DNA from: Chloroflexota bacterium
Lineage (GTDB): Bacteria; Chloroflexota; Dehalococcoidia; Lucifugimonadales; UBA826
DNA: 41,670 bases
Direction: 5' to 3'
Assembly (NCBI GenBank): GCA_003228105.1
Contig: QGNN01000012.1
Location: forward strand, 1-41,670
Numbering within the stretch: position 1 is the stretch's first letter; each line of letters opens with the position of its first letter. Positions 16,282 through 25,067 of the stretch are shown here, piece after piece. A program made the translations under genes and the position numbers. The notes below the pieces were generated by a model. The model was not told the DNA's origin. It saw only the letters and a list, made by a program, of their open reading frames with translations, and ran no database searches.

Positions 16282-17412
16282 ATGAAATTCGGACTTCTGT
16301 ATGAAATGCAGCGTCCCCACAACGACTTTAAAGTTGATTATTCATCTTTAATTGATGAAACTATCGAACAATGTCGTTTGGCCGATGAGGTGGGGTTTGA
16401 TCATTTATGGTTTGTAGAACATCATTTTTTGACAACCTTCTCTGGGTCCTCTGCACCCGAAGTGATAATTTCTGCCTTATCAAGGCTGACGAAAAAAATT
16501 CGGATAGGGTTTGGTGTGGTTGTTCTGCCCAATCATCATCCAATACAAGTTGCAGAACGAATATCTATGGTCGACCATCTTTCAGGCGGCAGAGTGGAAT
16601 TTGGGGTTGGGCGCAGCAGCCCGTATGAGCAACTAGGCCTAGGAATCGATCCTAGGGATACCCGAGAAATCATGGAAGAATCTTTGAATATCATCCCTAA
16701 TATTTGGCAGACGGAAGGATTATTTTCACATAAGGGTAAACATTTTGACATTCCTGAAAGGGAGATATTACCCAAACCCAAACAGTCTCCTCATCCTCCA
16801 ATATGGATGGCATGCACGCAGGCTAGTAGTTATGAAATGGCAGCTGAAAAAGGAATAGGCGTTTTGTCATTTGGATCTGGTGCTCCCGCGGGGATGAAGG
16901 AACATGTGGAGAATTACAGAGAGAATATTAAAAATGCAAACCCCGTTGGTGGATTCGTAAACAATCAATGGGCTAATTTCACATTAGGACATTGTGGGTA
17001 TGATGATCAAGAAGCCAAAGAAATTGGAGCTACTGCTATTAAGGAATTTTTTGGACCTAACCGACCATACACCGCTGATAGAGCAGATGTGTATGAAAAA
17101 TTATTAGACTCATGGGGAGGAGTACCCGAGCATTTGCAGGCGAATTTTTCAAGATTTTTGGGAGATGAAGAAGATCTAGGAGGAGGAGGAGCTCCAAGAG
17201 CTATGTTAGGAGAGATGCCTGCAGAACTTTTGGCTGAACGAGGGGTAATAGTCGCTGGTAATCCTGAATCGTGCATAGAATCTGTCCGTCGCCATGAGGA
17301 AATTGGTGCAGACCAACTTCTTTTAATTATGCAGTCTGACCAAGTTTCTCATGAAAAAGTTATGACCTCAATTGAGCTGTTTGGAAAAGAGGTGATACCG
17401 GCGTTCCAGTAG
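16282..17412 (+). CDS. LLM class flavin-dependent oxidoreductase
   Basis: A 376-residue luciferase-like monooxygenase with the F420/FMN TIM-barrel fold. Visible features: FGLLYEMQRPHND at the N-terminus, DEVGFDHLWFVEHHF, IRIGFGVVVLPNHHPIQVAER and GGRVEFGVGRSSP. The usual substrate lid and a C-terminal GNPESCIESVRRHEEIGADQLLL follow. Whether it uses FMNH2 or F420 and which substrate it oxidises cannot be told. Proteins of this class are expanded in SAR202 Chloroflexota, where they are linked to oxidation of resistant organic matter. GGAGATAG precedes ATG 16282. It is separated from trpS by the T-box. Confidence 0.9.
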   Translation: MKFGLLYEMQRPHNDFKVDYSSLIDETIEQCRLADEVGFDHLWFVEHHFLTTFSGSSAPEVIISALSRLTKKIRIGFGVVVLPNHHPIQVAERISMVDHLSGGRVEFGVGRSSPYEQLGLGIDPRDTREIMEESLNIIPNIWQTEGLFSHKGKHFDIPEREILPKPKQSPHPPIWMACTQASSYEMAAEKGIGVLSFGSGAPAGMKEHVENYRENIKNANPVGGFVNNQWANFTLGHCGYDDQEAKEIGATAIKEFFGPNRPYTADRADVYEKLLDSWGGVPEHLQANFSRFLGDEEDLGGGGAPRAMLGEMPAELLAERGVIVAGNPESCIESVRRHEEIGADQLLLIMQSDQVSHEKVMTSIELFGKEVIPAFQ

Positions 17413-17423
17413 ACACCATGCGG

Positions 17424-17429
17424 TATAAT
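17424..17429 (+). promoter_or_regulatory. Candidate -10 for the trp T-box transcript
   Basis: TATAAT lies 12 bases after the oxidoreductase stop and about 20 bases before the first conserved T-box bases. The matching -35 (GCGTTC at 17401-17406) is poor, so only the -10 is convincing. Confidence 0.45.
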
Positions 17430-17447
17430 TACTTTACTTAAAAGGCG

Positions 17448-17694
17448 TAGAACAGGAATAGTAGCTACTTAGCGATACTAAGAGAGCCGGGTAAGCTGAG
17501 AACCGGTGTAAGCGCAGGTAGTGAATGGACCTGGGAGCTGCTGTTTGTCAATCCATTGAGGTTGATTAATGGACGGATAGGCCCCGTTAAAAGAGCCGGG
17601 AATTAAATTCCATAGAGTGTCTCTTAGTTAATAAGAGGAATAAGGGTGGCAGCGCGGTAATACAACCGCCCCTTTCGAGGGGCGGTTTTTTTTT
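17448..17694 (+). promoter_or_regulatory. T-box riboswitch, tryptophan specifier, with terminator
   Basis: This is the main content of the 303-base gap before trpS. Stem I starts near GGAATAGTAG, has AGAGAG, and carries a TGG Trp codon as specifier at 17526-17528 (GAATGGACC). The T-box sequence AGGGTGGCAGCGCGG is at 17643-17657. The bulge TGGC would pair with GCCA, the usual 3' end of tRNA-Trp. Antiterminator stems AGGG/CCCT and GCGG/CCGC are mutually exclusive with the terminator. That terminator is a 10-bp stem, 17664-17673 with 17678-17687, with a TTCG loop and nine T. Uncharged tRNA-Trp should turn on trpS and, by read-through, the trp genes. Confidence 0.93.
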
Positions 17695-17715
17695 GAAAAT
17701 AATTGTAGGATCAAA

Positions 17716-18720
17716 ATGAAAGAAATAAAAAGAGTTTTTAGCGGGGTACAGCCAAGTGGTGATCCTCAATTGGGGAATTACCTGGGTGCATTTAAAGGTT
17801 GGGTGGACCGGCAGTCAGAAAAGGAGAATTTTTTTTGTGTGGTTGACCTTCATGCCTTGACGGTAACCCCGGATCCAGAGCAACTTGTGTCTCAAACTAG
17901 AGATCTTGCAGCAATTTTATTCGCGTGTGGGTTGGATCCTAAAAAGAGCACATTGTTCGTTCAAAGTCATGTTTCAGCCCATGCTGAAGGATGTTGGCTT
18001 TTAAATTGTGTGACACCTCTGGGTTGGCTGGAAAGGATGACACAGTTTAAGGACAAATCAGAAGGTAGGGACAGTGTATCGACAGCCTTATTGGATTACC
18101 CGGTATTGATGGCTAGCGACATTATTCTCTATGATGCCCACGAGGTCCCTGTTGGGGAGGATCAGAAGCAGCATGTTGAACTGGCAAGAGACATAGCCAA
18201 CAGATTTAACAGCATTTACGGGGAAACGTTTGTTGTGCCTGAACCTGTGATACCGGATATTGGTGGTCGTGTTATGGGTCTTAATGACCCTATGGTAAAA
18301 ATGTCTAAAAGTTATTCTCACATAAGAGGTCACGCCGTTCGAATGTTAGACGACCCAAAGGAAATAGAAAGATCTTTTATGCGTGCCGTTACTGATTCAG
18401 AAAACGAAATTCGGTTTTCTGAAGAGGAAGAAAAGGCAGGGGTTAATAATTTGCTAGGCATATATAAAGTCATTACAGGGAAGAATAAAAAAGAGGTTGA
18501 ACGAGACTTTGAGTCGGCCAGAGGATACGGGGATCTAAAAAAGACAGTAGCAGAGGTTGTTATAGAAAAGCTTACTCCCATACGTGAACAATATGAACAC
18601 CTGATGGATGACGTTGCTGAATTGGATAGATTGTTGGTTATTGGGGCTGAGCATGCAGCCTCAGTATCGATGCCCAAAGTTCACGAAATGAAAGAAAAAA
18701 TGGGACTAATCGTACCATGA
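17716..18720 (+). CDS. trpS: Tryptophan-tRNA ligase
   Basis: Class I synthetase that charges tRNA-Trp. The 334-residue length is typical. The HIGH-like signature appears as PSGDPQLGNYLGA near residue 13-25, and KMSKS is present (DPMVKMSKSYS, about 195). The tryptophan/ATP-pocket region FCVVDLHALTV is also seen. ATG 17716 follows AGGA. It is directly behind the Trp T-box and only 42 bases before trpE, so one regulated transcript probably serves both charging and synthesis of tryptophan. Confidence 0.97.
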   Translation: MKEIKRVFSGVQPSGDPQLGNYLGAFKGWVDRQSEKENFFCVVDLHALTVTPDPEQLVSQTRDLAAILFACGLDPKKSTLFVQSHVSAHAEGCWLLNCVTPLGWLERMTQFKDKSEGRDSVSTALLDYPVLMASDIILYDAHEVPVGEDQKQHVELARDIANRFNSIYGETFVVPEPVIPDIGGRVMGLNDPMVKMSKSYSHIRGHAVRMLDDPKEIERSFMRAVTDSENEIRFSEEEEKAGVNNLLGIYKVITGKNKKEVERDFESARGYGDLKKTVAEVVIEKLTPIREQYEHLMDDVAELDRLLVIGAEHAASVSMPKVHEMKEKMGLIVP

Positions 18721-18762
18721 TTAGAATAACCCATCTGACACCAAGAATCATGGAGTTCCAAT

Positions 18763-20214
18763 ATGTATTTCCCTAGATTATCTGAGGTAAAAAAAATGAG
18801 TTCTCAGGGCAATCTTGCACCTATATACAGGGAGATTAGTGCAGATCTAGAGACACCTGTGTCAGCCTACCTAAAGGTTGCTCGTGCTCCTTATTCTTTT
18901 TTGCTGGAAAGCGTGGAAGGGGGAGAACATTTAGCTCGATATAGTTTTATTGGAACTGAGCCAGAGGACGTAATTGAGACTGGACCCGGAAGGAAAGATG
19001 GAGAGGTAGATCCCCTTAAATTAGTGGAATCTATTCTATCGAAATATGAGGTGGTTGACTCTGGATACCTACCTCGCTTTATGGGAGGAGTCGTGGGATA
19101 TCTTTCTTATGAAGTTGCTCGTTATTTTGAAGATATCCCCTACGGCAACAAAAATGTTCTTGACGTTCCGGAATCAGTCTTCATGCTGACAAAAACCTTC
19201 CTGGTTTTTGACCATGTTCGACATATGATCCAAGTTGTAAGCCACGTTAAATTGGATGGTATGATTGAAGATGAATACGTGAAAGCCATTGAGCGAATTG
19301 ATGAGGTTATAGAGAGGCTTAACTCACCACTTGATCCTTCTGATATTCCTGCGAAATCTGGGTTTGGATCTGGAGATAAAATTTCCAATATGACCCCTGA
19401 ATACCATCAATCTATGGTTGAGGATAGTCAAAAATATGTGGTGGATGGGGATGCCATCCAAGTTGTCGTTTCGCAACGGTTTTCAAGGCCTACTTCGGCT
19501 CATCCTTTTCATATTTATCGCTCTCTTCGGGCGATAAACCCTTCTCCATATATGTATTATCTCAATTTGAATGGATTTCAAATTGTTGGAGCTTCACCAG
19601 AAATGTTGGTACAAGTAGAAGATGGTCTGGTTTCTACACATCCAATAGCAGGAACCCGCCCAAGGGGGGATAATCCGGAGGAAGACCGTAGATTAGAAAA
19701 GGAATTGCGTTACGACGAAAAAGAGAAGGCTGAACATCTAATGCTATTAGATCTTGGTAGAAATGATATCGGCCGGGTCAGCGAACCGGGAACGGTACAG
19801 GCGGTCGAAATAATGGGAATAGAAAGATATTCCCATGTTATGCACTTAGTGTCCCACGTGGAAGGGAAATTAAAATCAGAATATTCAAATTTCGACGCTC
19901 TTAGGGCGTGCTTCCCTGCAGGGACTGTATCCGGTGCACCCAAAATAAGGGCTATGGAGATAATTGCAGAACTGGAAGAGGATTCAAGAGGTCCCTACGC
20001 CGGAGCAGTTGGCTATTTTGATTTTGTAGGAAATATGGATACTGCCATCACAATAAGGACGCTAGTTTTCAAAGATGGGGTGGCGCATTTTCAGGTAGGA
20101 GGAGGGATAGTCTATGATAGCGTGCCAGAGATAGAATTTTATGAAACGATTCATAAGGCCGAGGCCCTAATGAGAGCCATTGAAGATGCCGAAAACAAAC
20201 TGGGTGCTCATTAA
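18763..20214 (+). CDS. trpE: Anthranilate synthase component I
   Basis: Converts chorismate to anthranilate with ammonia or with glutamine delivered through TrpG. The 483-residue protein has the TrpE N-terminal domain (SFLLESVEGGEHLARYSFIG, the feedback-Trp site) and a C-terminal chorismate-binding domain. The latter shows HPIAGTRPRG, LDLGRNDIGRV, FPAGTVSGAPK and the GGGIVYDS end motif. ATG 18763 has GGAGT seven bases upstream. The stop is immediately followed by the trpG start, so the two subunits are co-translated. Confidence 0.97.
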   Translation: MYFPRLSEVKKMSSQGNLAPIYREISADLETPVSAYLKVARAPYSFLLESVEGGEHLARYSFIGTEPEDVIETGPGRKDGEVDPLKLVESILSKYEVVDSGYLPRFMGGVVGYLSYEVARYFEDIPYGNKNVLDVPESVFMLTKTFLVFDHVRHMIQVVSHVKLDGMIEDEYVKAIERIDEVIERLNSPLDPSDIPAKSGFGSGDKISNMTPEYHQSMVEDSQKYVVDGDAIQVVVSQRFSRPTSAHPFHIYRSLRAINPSPYMYYLNLNGFQIVGASPEMLVQVEDGLVSTHPIAGTRPRGDNPEEDRRLEKELRYDEKEKAEHLMLLDLGRNDIGRVSEPGTVQAVEIMGIERYSHVMHLVSHVEGKLKSEYSNFDALRACFPAGTVSGAPKIRAMEIIAELEEDSRGPYAGAVGYFDFVGNMDTAITIRTLVFKDGVAHFQVGGGIVYDSVPEIEFYETIHKAEALMRAIEDAENKLGAH

Positions 20215-20778
20215 ATGATTTTATTGATAGATAACTACGACAGCTTTACCTACAATTTGTATCAGTATCTCGCTGAGTTGGGAGCTGAAGTTTCTGTTGT
20301 TCGAAATGACAAGATCACGCTGCAAGAAATAACTAAAATGGGGCCTGAAAAAATAGTTATATCGCCAGGCCCATGTACTCCTGATAAGGCCGGTATTTCA
20401 AACGATGTTATAAAATATTTTGGTCCAACCGTACCAACACTAGGGGTGTGTTTAGGTCATCAATGCGTGGGGTATTCTTATGGTGGGGTGGTCGGTAGCG
20501 CTGGAGAAATAATGCACGGTAAGATCTCTGCGATACATCATGATGGCAAAGGAGTGTTTAACGGATTACCGAATCCATTCAATGCGGTTCGTTACCATTC
20601 ACTTGCAATATTTAAGAAAGATATTCCTGATGATTTGGAAGTTACCGCTTGGACTGAAAACGGATTAATAATGGGCGTTAGGCATAAAGATCATCCTGTA
20701 GAAGGGATACAGTTTCACCCTGAATCTATTATGACTGAAAACGGGAAGGAACTTTTGGGAAATTTTTTGAAGTATTAA
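20215..20778 (+). CDS. trpG: Anthranilate synthase component II (glutamine amidotransferase)
   Basis: Supplies ammonia from glutamine to TrpE. A single class I glutamine amidotransferase domain of 187 residues with Cys79 in GVCLGHQ and the His168/Glu170 pair in QFHPESI. MILLIDNYDSFTYNLYQYL is the standard start. It may also serve aminodeoxychorismate synthase as a shared subunit, as in several bacteria with one trpG/pabA. It abuts trpE without a gap and lies 21 bases before trpD. Confidence 0.97.
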   Translation: MILLIDNYDSFTYNLYQYLAELGAEVSVVRNDKITLQEITKMGPEKIVISPGPCTPDKAGISNDVIKYFGPTVPTLGVCLGHQCVGYSYGGVVGSAGEIMHGKISAIHHDGKGVFNGLPNPFNAVRYHSLAIFKKDIPDDLEVTAWTENGLIMGVRHKDHPVEGIQFHPESIMTENGKELLGNFLKY

Positions 20779-20799
20779 TGCCTTTCAAAGGATCTAATT

Positions 20800-21810
20800 A
20801 TGATCAGTAATTTGATAGAAAAACTGGTTCAAAAAGAAAATCTTACATTTGATGAAGCTGTTTCTGCTATGACTTCGATAATGGATGGGGAAGCTACTCC
20901 CTCACAGTTTGGCTCATTAGTCACCGCTCTTCGAATGAAAGGAGAAACAGTGGAAGAGGTTTCGGGCATGGCTTCTGTAATGCGGACAATGTCGTTACAT
21001 GTGGATACGGAAAATGATCTAGTTGATACATGCGGTACTGGAGGTGACGGATTTGGAACATTTAATGTGTCTACAGCCGCGGCTTTTGTAGCGGCTGGCG
21101 CGGGTGTAAAGGTTGGTAAACACGGTAATAGGGCTATGTCTAGTAAAAGTGGAAGCGCAGATGTACTAGAGGCTTTAGGGGTGAATATTCAATTGAATTC
21201 ACAGCAAATCGCAGACTGTATAACCGAGACCGGATTTGGATTCATGTTTGCTCAATCTTTTCATCCGTCGATGAAATATGCCGCTGCGCCCCGTAGGGAA
21301 ATGGGTATTCGGACCGTTTTTAATATTCTAGGCCCACTCACAAATCCTGCAGGTGCAGCTCGCCAGCTTATTGGAGTCGCAGATCCGTTATTCGGGGAAC
21401 TCATGGCCAAGGTCCTGGGCAAATTAGGTAGTAAAAAGGCATTGGTGGTACACGGTGATGATGGACTGGATGAAATAACCATATCCACTAGCAGTTCTGT
21501 GTGGGAACTTGAGGCTGGGAAAGTTAGTAGTTATCGGATAAAACCCGAAGATTTCGGAATAGCAGTCTCATCTCTGGAAAACATAAAAGCAGGTAACGCT
21601 GAGGAGAGTGCCAAGGTAATTCGAGGCGTATTGGCAGGAGACCCAGGACCTTCAAGAGACATTGTTGTAATGAATGCTGGAGCGACTCTTTTTGTTGCAG
21701 GGATATCCGATACTTTAAATGAGTGCATGTCAATCAGTGAAAATTCTATAGATTCTGGCAAAGCGATGAAATCTTTGAATGAACACGTAAAATTTAGCAA
21801 TGCGATGTAG
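20800..21810 (+). CDS. trpD: Anthranilate phosphoribosyltransferase
   Basis: Joins anthranilate to PRPP. The 336-residue length is normal. The PRPP loop DTCGTGGDGFGTFNVST, the KHGNRAMSSKSGSADVLEALG segment and the metal-site GDDGLDE are all present. AAGGA precedes ATG 20800. It is not fused to trpG, unlike in enterobacteria. It is six bases upstream of trpC. Confidence 0.97.
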   Translation: MISNLIEKLVQKENLTFDEAVSAMTSIMDGEATPSQFGSLVTALRMKGETVEEVSGMASVMRTMSLHVDTENDLVDTCGTGGDGFGTFNVSTAAAFVAAGAGVKVGKHGNRAMSSKSGSADVLEALGVNIQLNSQQIADCITETGFGFMFAQSFHPSMKYAAAPRREMGIRTVFNILGPLTNPAGAARQLIGVADPLFGELMAKVLGKLGSKKALVVHGDDGLDEITISTSSSVWELEAGKVSSYRIKPEDFGIAVSSLENIKAGNAEESAKVIRGVLAGDPGPSRDIVVMNAGATLFVAGISDTLNECMSISENSIDSGKAMKSLNEHVKFSNAM

Positions 21811-21816
21811 GGCCCG

Positions 21817-22614
21817 ATGATAAACCCTGATACCCCTGACATATTGAAAAAAATTGTCAAAATTAAACAAGAAAGATTGAAAGCACGTAAGAAGGAATTA
21901 CCTAGGCAAGAAGTAGAGAGGTTGATATCGAGCCGTGAAAGGCCGTTAAATTTTTCTGGCTGTCTGATGGGGGATTCCGTTAGGGTAATTGCGGAGATAA
22001 AAAGAGGATCACCCTCAAAAGGTATTTTTTCAAAAGACATCAAAGCTTCTGAATTGGCCGCAGTATACGCTGAGAATGGTGCGGCGGCAGTTTCTGTTCT
22101 TACAAACGAAGATCATTTTTATGGCAGCATCGAAGATCTATTTGATGTTCAAAATGAAGTTTATCAATGGGGTGTACCTGTTTTAAGGAAAGAGTTTATA
22201 TTTGACCCTTACCAAATCTATGAAGCTCGTGCTTATGGGGCTGACGCAATTTTGCTTATTGTGTCTATGTTGGACAAAGACCAATTGATAGATTTTACAA
22301 ACATAGCAACCTCACTATGGATGCAATGTTTGGTTGAGGTGCATGACGAAAAAGAACTTGAATTGGCTGTGGAATCTGGGGCTGAAATCATTGGGATCAA
22401 CAATAGAGATTTGAAAACCTTCATTACCACACTCGAAACGACCGAAATTTTGGCCCCAAAGGTGCCATTTGGGAAAATATTGGTTAGTGAAAGCGGTATT
22501 ACGAGCAAGGCCGACATTGAAAGGGTTATGAAAGCAGGAGTAGGGGCGGTTTTGGTGGGAGAATCTTTGGTAACAGCAGATGACCCTGCCATTGCGCTTA
22601 GGAATTTACTGTGA
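21817..22614 (+). CDS. trpC: Indole-3-glycerol phosphate synthase
   Basis: Closes the indole ring from CdRP. A 265-residue (beta/alpha)8 barrel with VIAEIKRGSPSKG (catalytic Lys), VLTNEDHFYGS, VLRKEFIFDPYQ (catalytic Lys), GINNRDLKTF and VSESGI motifs. It is monofunctional and not fused to trpF. Its stop overlaps the trpF GTG by four bases (GTGA), indicating translational coupling. Confidence 0.97.
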   Translation: MINPDTPDILKKIVKIKQERLKARKKELPRQEVERLISSRERPLNFSGCLMGDSVRVIAEIKRGSPSKGIFSKDIKASELAAVYAENGAAAVSVLTNEDHFYGSIEDLFDVQNEVYQWGVPVLRKEFIFDPYQIYEARAYGADAILLIVSMLDKDQLIDFTNIATSLWMQCLVEVHDEKELELAVESGAEIIGINNRDLKTFITTLETTEILAPKVPFGKILVSESGITSKADIERVMKAGVGAVLVGESLVTADDPAIALRNLL

Positions 22615-23258
22615 CCTTGTTCAAAATATGTGGATTAAAGGACTCTCAAAACGCCCTGGTTGCCCGAGAAAATGGGGCTTCTTTTCTGGGTTTTGTATTT
22701 GTTCATGGCGTTCGACGTGAAGTAAGTTTAGATTTTGCGATTCAAATTATAAATGAGTACAGATCTGAATCAGGTAGCAATGGGCCAGCTTTAGTTGGCT
22801 TGTTTGCAAACCAACCAATAGAAGAAGTAAATGAAATTATAAGTAAATGTGAATTAGATTATGCTCAACTATGTGGGGATGAAGATAAATTTTATTGGGA
22901 TGAAGTTGATGCTGAGGTGATCAAACAAGTTAAAGTCGATTTAGGTGTGAAGAGTAAATTAATCAATTCGGATTTGGATAACATATTTGGTGCGGGATAC
23001 CTACCATTGTTGGATAAATATGAGAAGGGGACTTTGGGTGGCACAGGTAAAACTTTTGATTGGAATGCGATTGAACAATTCAACTTGCCAGGCAGATTTT
23101 TATTAGCTGGAGGACTGGCTCCGGAAAACGTCCTTCAAGCTATAAGAATTTCGCACCCATGGGCTGTAGATGTATCGACCGGCGTCGAAACTGACGGTGT
23201 TAAAGATGCAGGGAAGATATTTGCCTTTGCTGCGGCTGTAAATTCCACCAAATCATGA
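22611..23258 (+). CDS. trpF: Phosphoribosylanthranilate isomerase
   Basis: Amadori rearrangement of PRA to CdRP. The 215 residues contain the N-terminal KICGLKD (catalytic Cys), GFVFVHGVRREVS, the general acid Asp in AVDVSTGVETDGVKD, and the phosphate site LAGGLAPENV. GTG 22611 overlaps the trpC stop. No trpB or trpA follows in the window, so tryptophan synthase must be encoded elsewhere. Confidence 0.94.
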   Translation: MTLFKICGLKDSQNALVARENGASFLGFVFVHGVRREVSLDFAIQIINEYRSESGSNGPALVGLFANQPIEEVNEIISKCELDYAQLCGDEDKFYWDEVDAEVIKQVKVDLGVKSKLINSDLDNIFGAGYLPLLDKYEKGTLGGTGKTFDWNAIEQFNLPGRFLLAGGLAPENVLQAIRISHPWAVDVSTGVETDGVKDAGKIFAFAAAVNSTKS

Positions 23259-23267
23259 AGTCGAGTG

Positions 23268-23296
23268 TTGACAGAGGTTGCCGCCTAATTTAATCT
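23268..23296 (+). promoter_or_regulatory. Sigma-70-type promoter ahead of the glyoxalase-RidA-HIT-yqeK unit
   Basis: TTGACA (23268-23273), a 17-base spacer, then TAATCT (23291-23296). The perfect -35 and proper spacing, 31 bases before the next start, imply that the following four genes can be transcribed apart from the T-box-controlled trp genes. Confidence 0.6.
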
Positions 23297-23326
23297 GCTC
23301 TTTTAATTTAATTGGAGGAATTTAGA

Positions 23327-23719
23327 ATGTCGTATTCTTTTAATCATGTTCATCTTAAAGCCCCAGATCCCGGCGCAACCGCAGATTGGTACGTGAAAGC
23401 TTTTGAGTTTGAAATTATTAATGATGAAAACCCCCGTCCTCAAGGGGACAGGTTCATTAGGTGCCGAACTAAAGATGGTATAGCTGTGAATATATCTAGT
23501 GATCGAACTGGTGAAACAATGGGAGGGGGAGACGCCTCAGCTCATTGGGGATTGGAACACTTCGGAATCGAAGTGGATGACATTGATGCCGAATTTAAAA
23601 GACTGGAAGGGTTGGGTGCAAAAATATTAGATGGCCCAACCAAAACACCAACTGGTCTAATTATTGGGTTTATACAAGCACCTGATGACGTTCGGATAGA
23701 ACTGATGCAGTTATCTTAA
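23327..23719 (+). CDS. Glyoxalase/bleomycin resistance-fold (VOC) protein
   Basis: A 130-residue vicinal oxygen chelate protein. FNHVHLKAPDP with a metal-type His begins the first beta-alpha-beta-beta-beta unit. HFGIEVDDID opens the second, and RIELMQ near the end supplies the usual Glu ligand. The pattern resembles lactoylglutathione-lyase-like dioxygenases; the substrate is unknown. ATG 23327 follows a strong GGAGG at good distance; the in-frame TTG at 23312 lies before that site and is rejected. Confidence 0.87.
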   Translation: MSYSFNHVHLKAPDPGATADWYVKAFEFEIINDENPRPQGDRFIRCRTKDGIAVNISSDRTGETMGGGDASAHWGLEHFGIEVDDIDAEFKRLEGLGAKILDGPTKTPTGLIIGFIQAPDDVRIELMQLS

Positions 23720-23738
23720 TGGGACTAGGTTAGAAACA

Positions 23739-24122
23739 ATGCCAAGACAAACTTTTTTCCCCAATTCAGATAATAAGCCATCCGGATTTTCTCCAATCAC
23801 CAAATCCGGGAATCTCCTTTTCGTGTCCGGTCAGGTACCTGTAAATGCGAAAGGAGATCTTGTCGGGGAAGATGACTGTTACCTACAAACCAAGGAATGC
23901 TTCTTTAATATTGAGAGCGCTTTGAAATCAGTGGGAGCTACCAATGAAGATCTCGTTAAAATAACAGCATTTATCGTTAGGCCTGAGGATTATTCAAAAT
24001 ATGCAACACGGAGATTAGAACTGTTTCCGGAAGATGGCCCGGCTAGTAGCACTATATTTATTAGTGGGTTAGTTAGTCCAAAATTCCTCATTGAAATAGA
24101 GGCGATTGCTGTTCTGGAATAG
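23739..24122 (+). CDS. RidA/YjgF family protein, atypical active site
   Basis: RidA deaminates reactive enamine/imine intermediates from PLP enzymes. The 127-residue protein has the family pattern SGNLLFVSGQVPVN, the helix QTKECFFNIESALKSVGA, and IEIEAIAVLE at the end. The position of the substrate-binding Arg (usually PARSTV) reads PASSTIF here, so the classic imine deaminase chemistry is doubtful. It may belong to one of the Arg-less Rid subfamilies. It is 19 bases after the glyoxalase-fold gene. Confidence 0.88.
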   Translation: MPRQTFFPNSDNKPSGFSPITKSGNLLFVSGQVPVNAKGDLVGEDDCYLQTKECFFNIESALKSVGATNEDLVKITAFIVRPEDYSKYATRRLELFPEDGPASSTIFISGLVSPKFLIEIEAIAVLE

Positions 24123-24128
24123 AGAAAC

Positions 24129-24470
24129 ATGAATGACTGCCTTTTTTGTAAAATCTACCGAGGGGAAATACCTTCTGAAATTTTATATAAAGATGAGCAT
24201 TGTTTTGCCATTAAGGACATTAACCCTGTTTCACCTGTTCATTTGCTGGTCATTCCTAGTGTCCATGTGACATATCTGCAAATTTTTGAAATCGAAGATT
24301 TTAGAGTATTGAACTCCATGTATAGGATTGCAACTGAATTAGCTGTTACGAATGGAATATCGAAAAGTGGTTATAGGCTCGTGATTAACCAAAAAAAAGA
24401 TTCTGGGCAACAGGTTCCACACTTGCATTTGCACCTGATTGGTGGACACAAATTGGCAGGTATTGGTTGA
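24129..24470 (+). CDS. HIT family (HinT-like) nucleotide-binding protein
   Basis: HinT-type proteins hydrolyse adenosine phosphoramidates and acyl-AMPs. The 113-residue protein begins with the zinc-type CLFCKI and has GEIPSEILYKDE and the histidine triad HLHLHLIGG at about 97-105. The length is that of bacterial HinT. The stop overlaps the yqeK start by four bases (TTGA). Confidence 0.95.
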   Translation: MNDCLFCKIYRGEIPSEILYKDEHCFAIKDINPVSPVHLLVIPSVHVTYLQIFEIEDFRVLNSMYRIATELAVTNGISKSGYRLVINQKKDSGQQVPHLHLHLIGGHKLAGIG

Positions 24471-25060
24471 TAAATGTGACTCATCAAATTGACGAACTTT
24501 ATGATCAGGTCGAAAGGATGGTCGTTTCTCTTCCCTTATCCTTACAGGAACATATTAATCGAACTCGTGATTTAGCCAGCAGGCTTGGCGAAATTCATGG
24601 GGTTGATGGCAAAAGATGTGCACTAGGTGCACTTTCCCATGATCTGGCAAGGCACCTTGAGGGATCACAACTTTTAATACAATCTAAAGAGAAAAATATC
24701 CCCTTAAATTCCTATGAACTTGATAGTCCAGTGCTTCTGCATGGGCCTCTGGCAGCTGTTTGGTTGGAATCAGAGCTAGGCTGTGATGACGAGGAAGTGG
24801 TAAATTCAGTTAGATACCACACAACTGGTCGGCCCTGTATGACGCATATCGAGAAAATAGTTTTTATTGCTGACAAGGTAGAAGCAGAAAAATTGGCAGA
24901 GAATCCAGAACTGATACTGGTCGCAGATAAAATGGAAGTTGATCTTGACGAGAGCATCCTCGAATATTTGAAATTGAGAGTCAAGTCTTTAATGCAACAG
25001 AAAAGGGTTGTTCATCCACTTGCCCTTGAGACCTGGAACTACCTAATACAAAAAGAGTGA
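24467..25060 (+). CDS. yqeK: YqeK-type HD hydrolase (Ap4A symmetrical hydrolase family)
   Basis: YqeK proteins split diadenosine tetraphosphate into two ADP using an HD-domain iron site. The 197-residue protein shows HINRTRDLASRLG (first His), LGALSHDLARH (HD), LLHGPLAA, VRYHTTGRPCM (His) and FIADKVEAEK (late Asp). All are in the YqeK order. The start is a TTG overlapping the HIT-gene stop; GTG 24476 is an alternative. It is convergent with the phosphodiesterase gene, seven bases apart. Confidence 0.85.
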   Translation: MINVTHQIDELYDQVERMVVSLPLSLQEHINRTRDLASRLGEIHGVDGKRCALGALSHDLARHLEGSQLLIQSKEKNIPLNSYELDSPVLLHGPLAAVWLESELGCDDEEVVNSVRYHTTGRPCMTHIEKIVFIADKVEAEKLAENPELILVADKMEVDLDESILEYLKLRVKSLMQQKRVVHPLALETWNYLIQKE

Positions 25061-25067
25061 GATGTTT

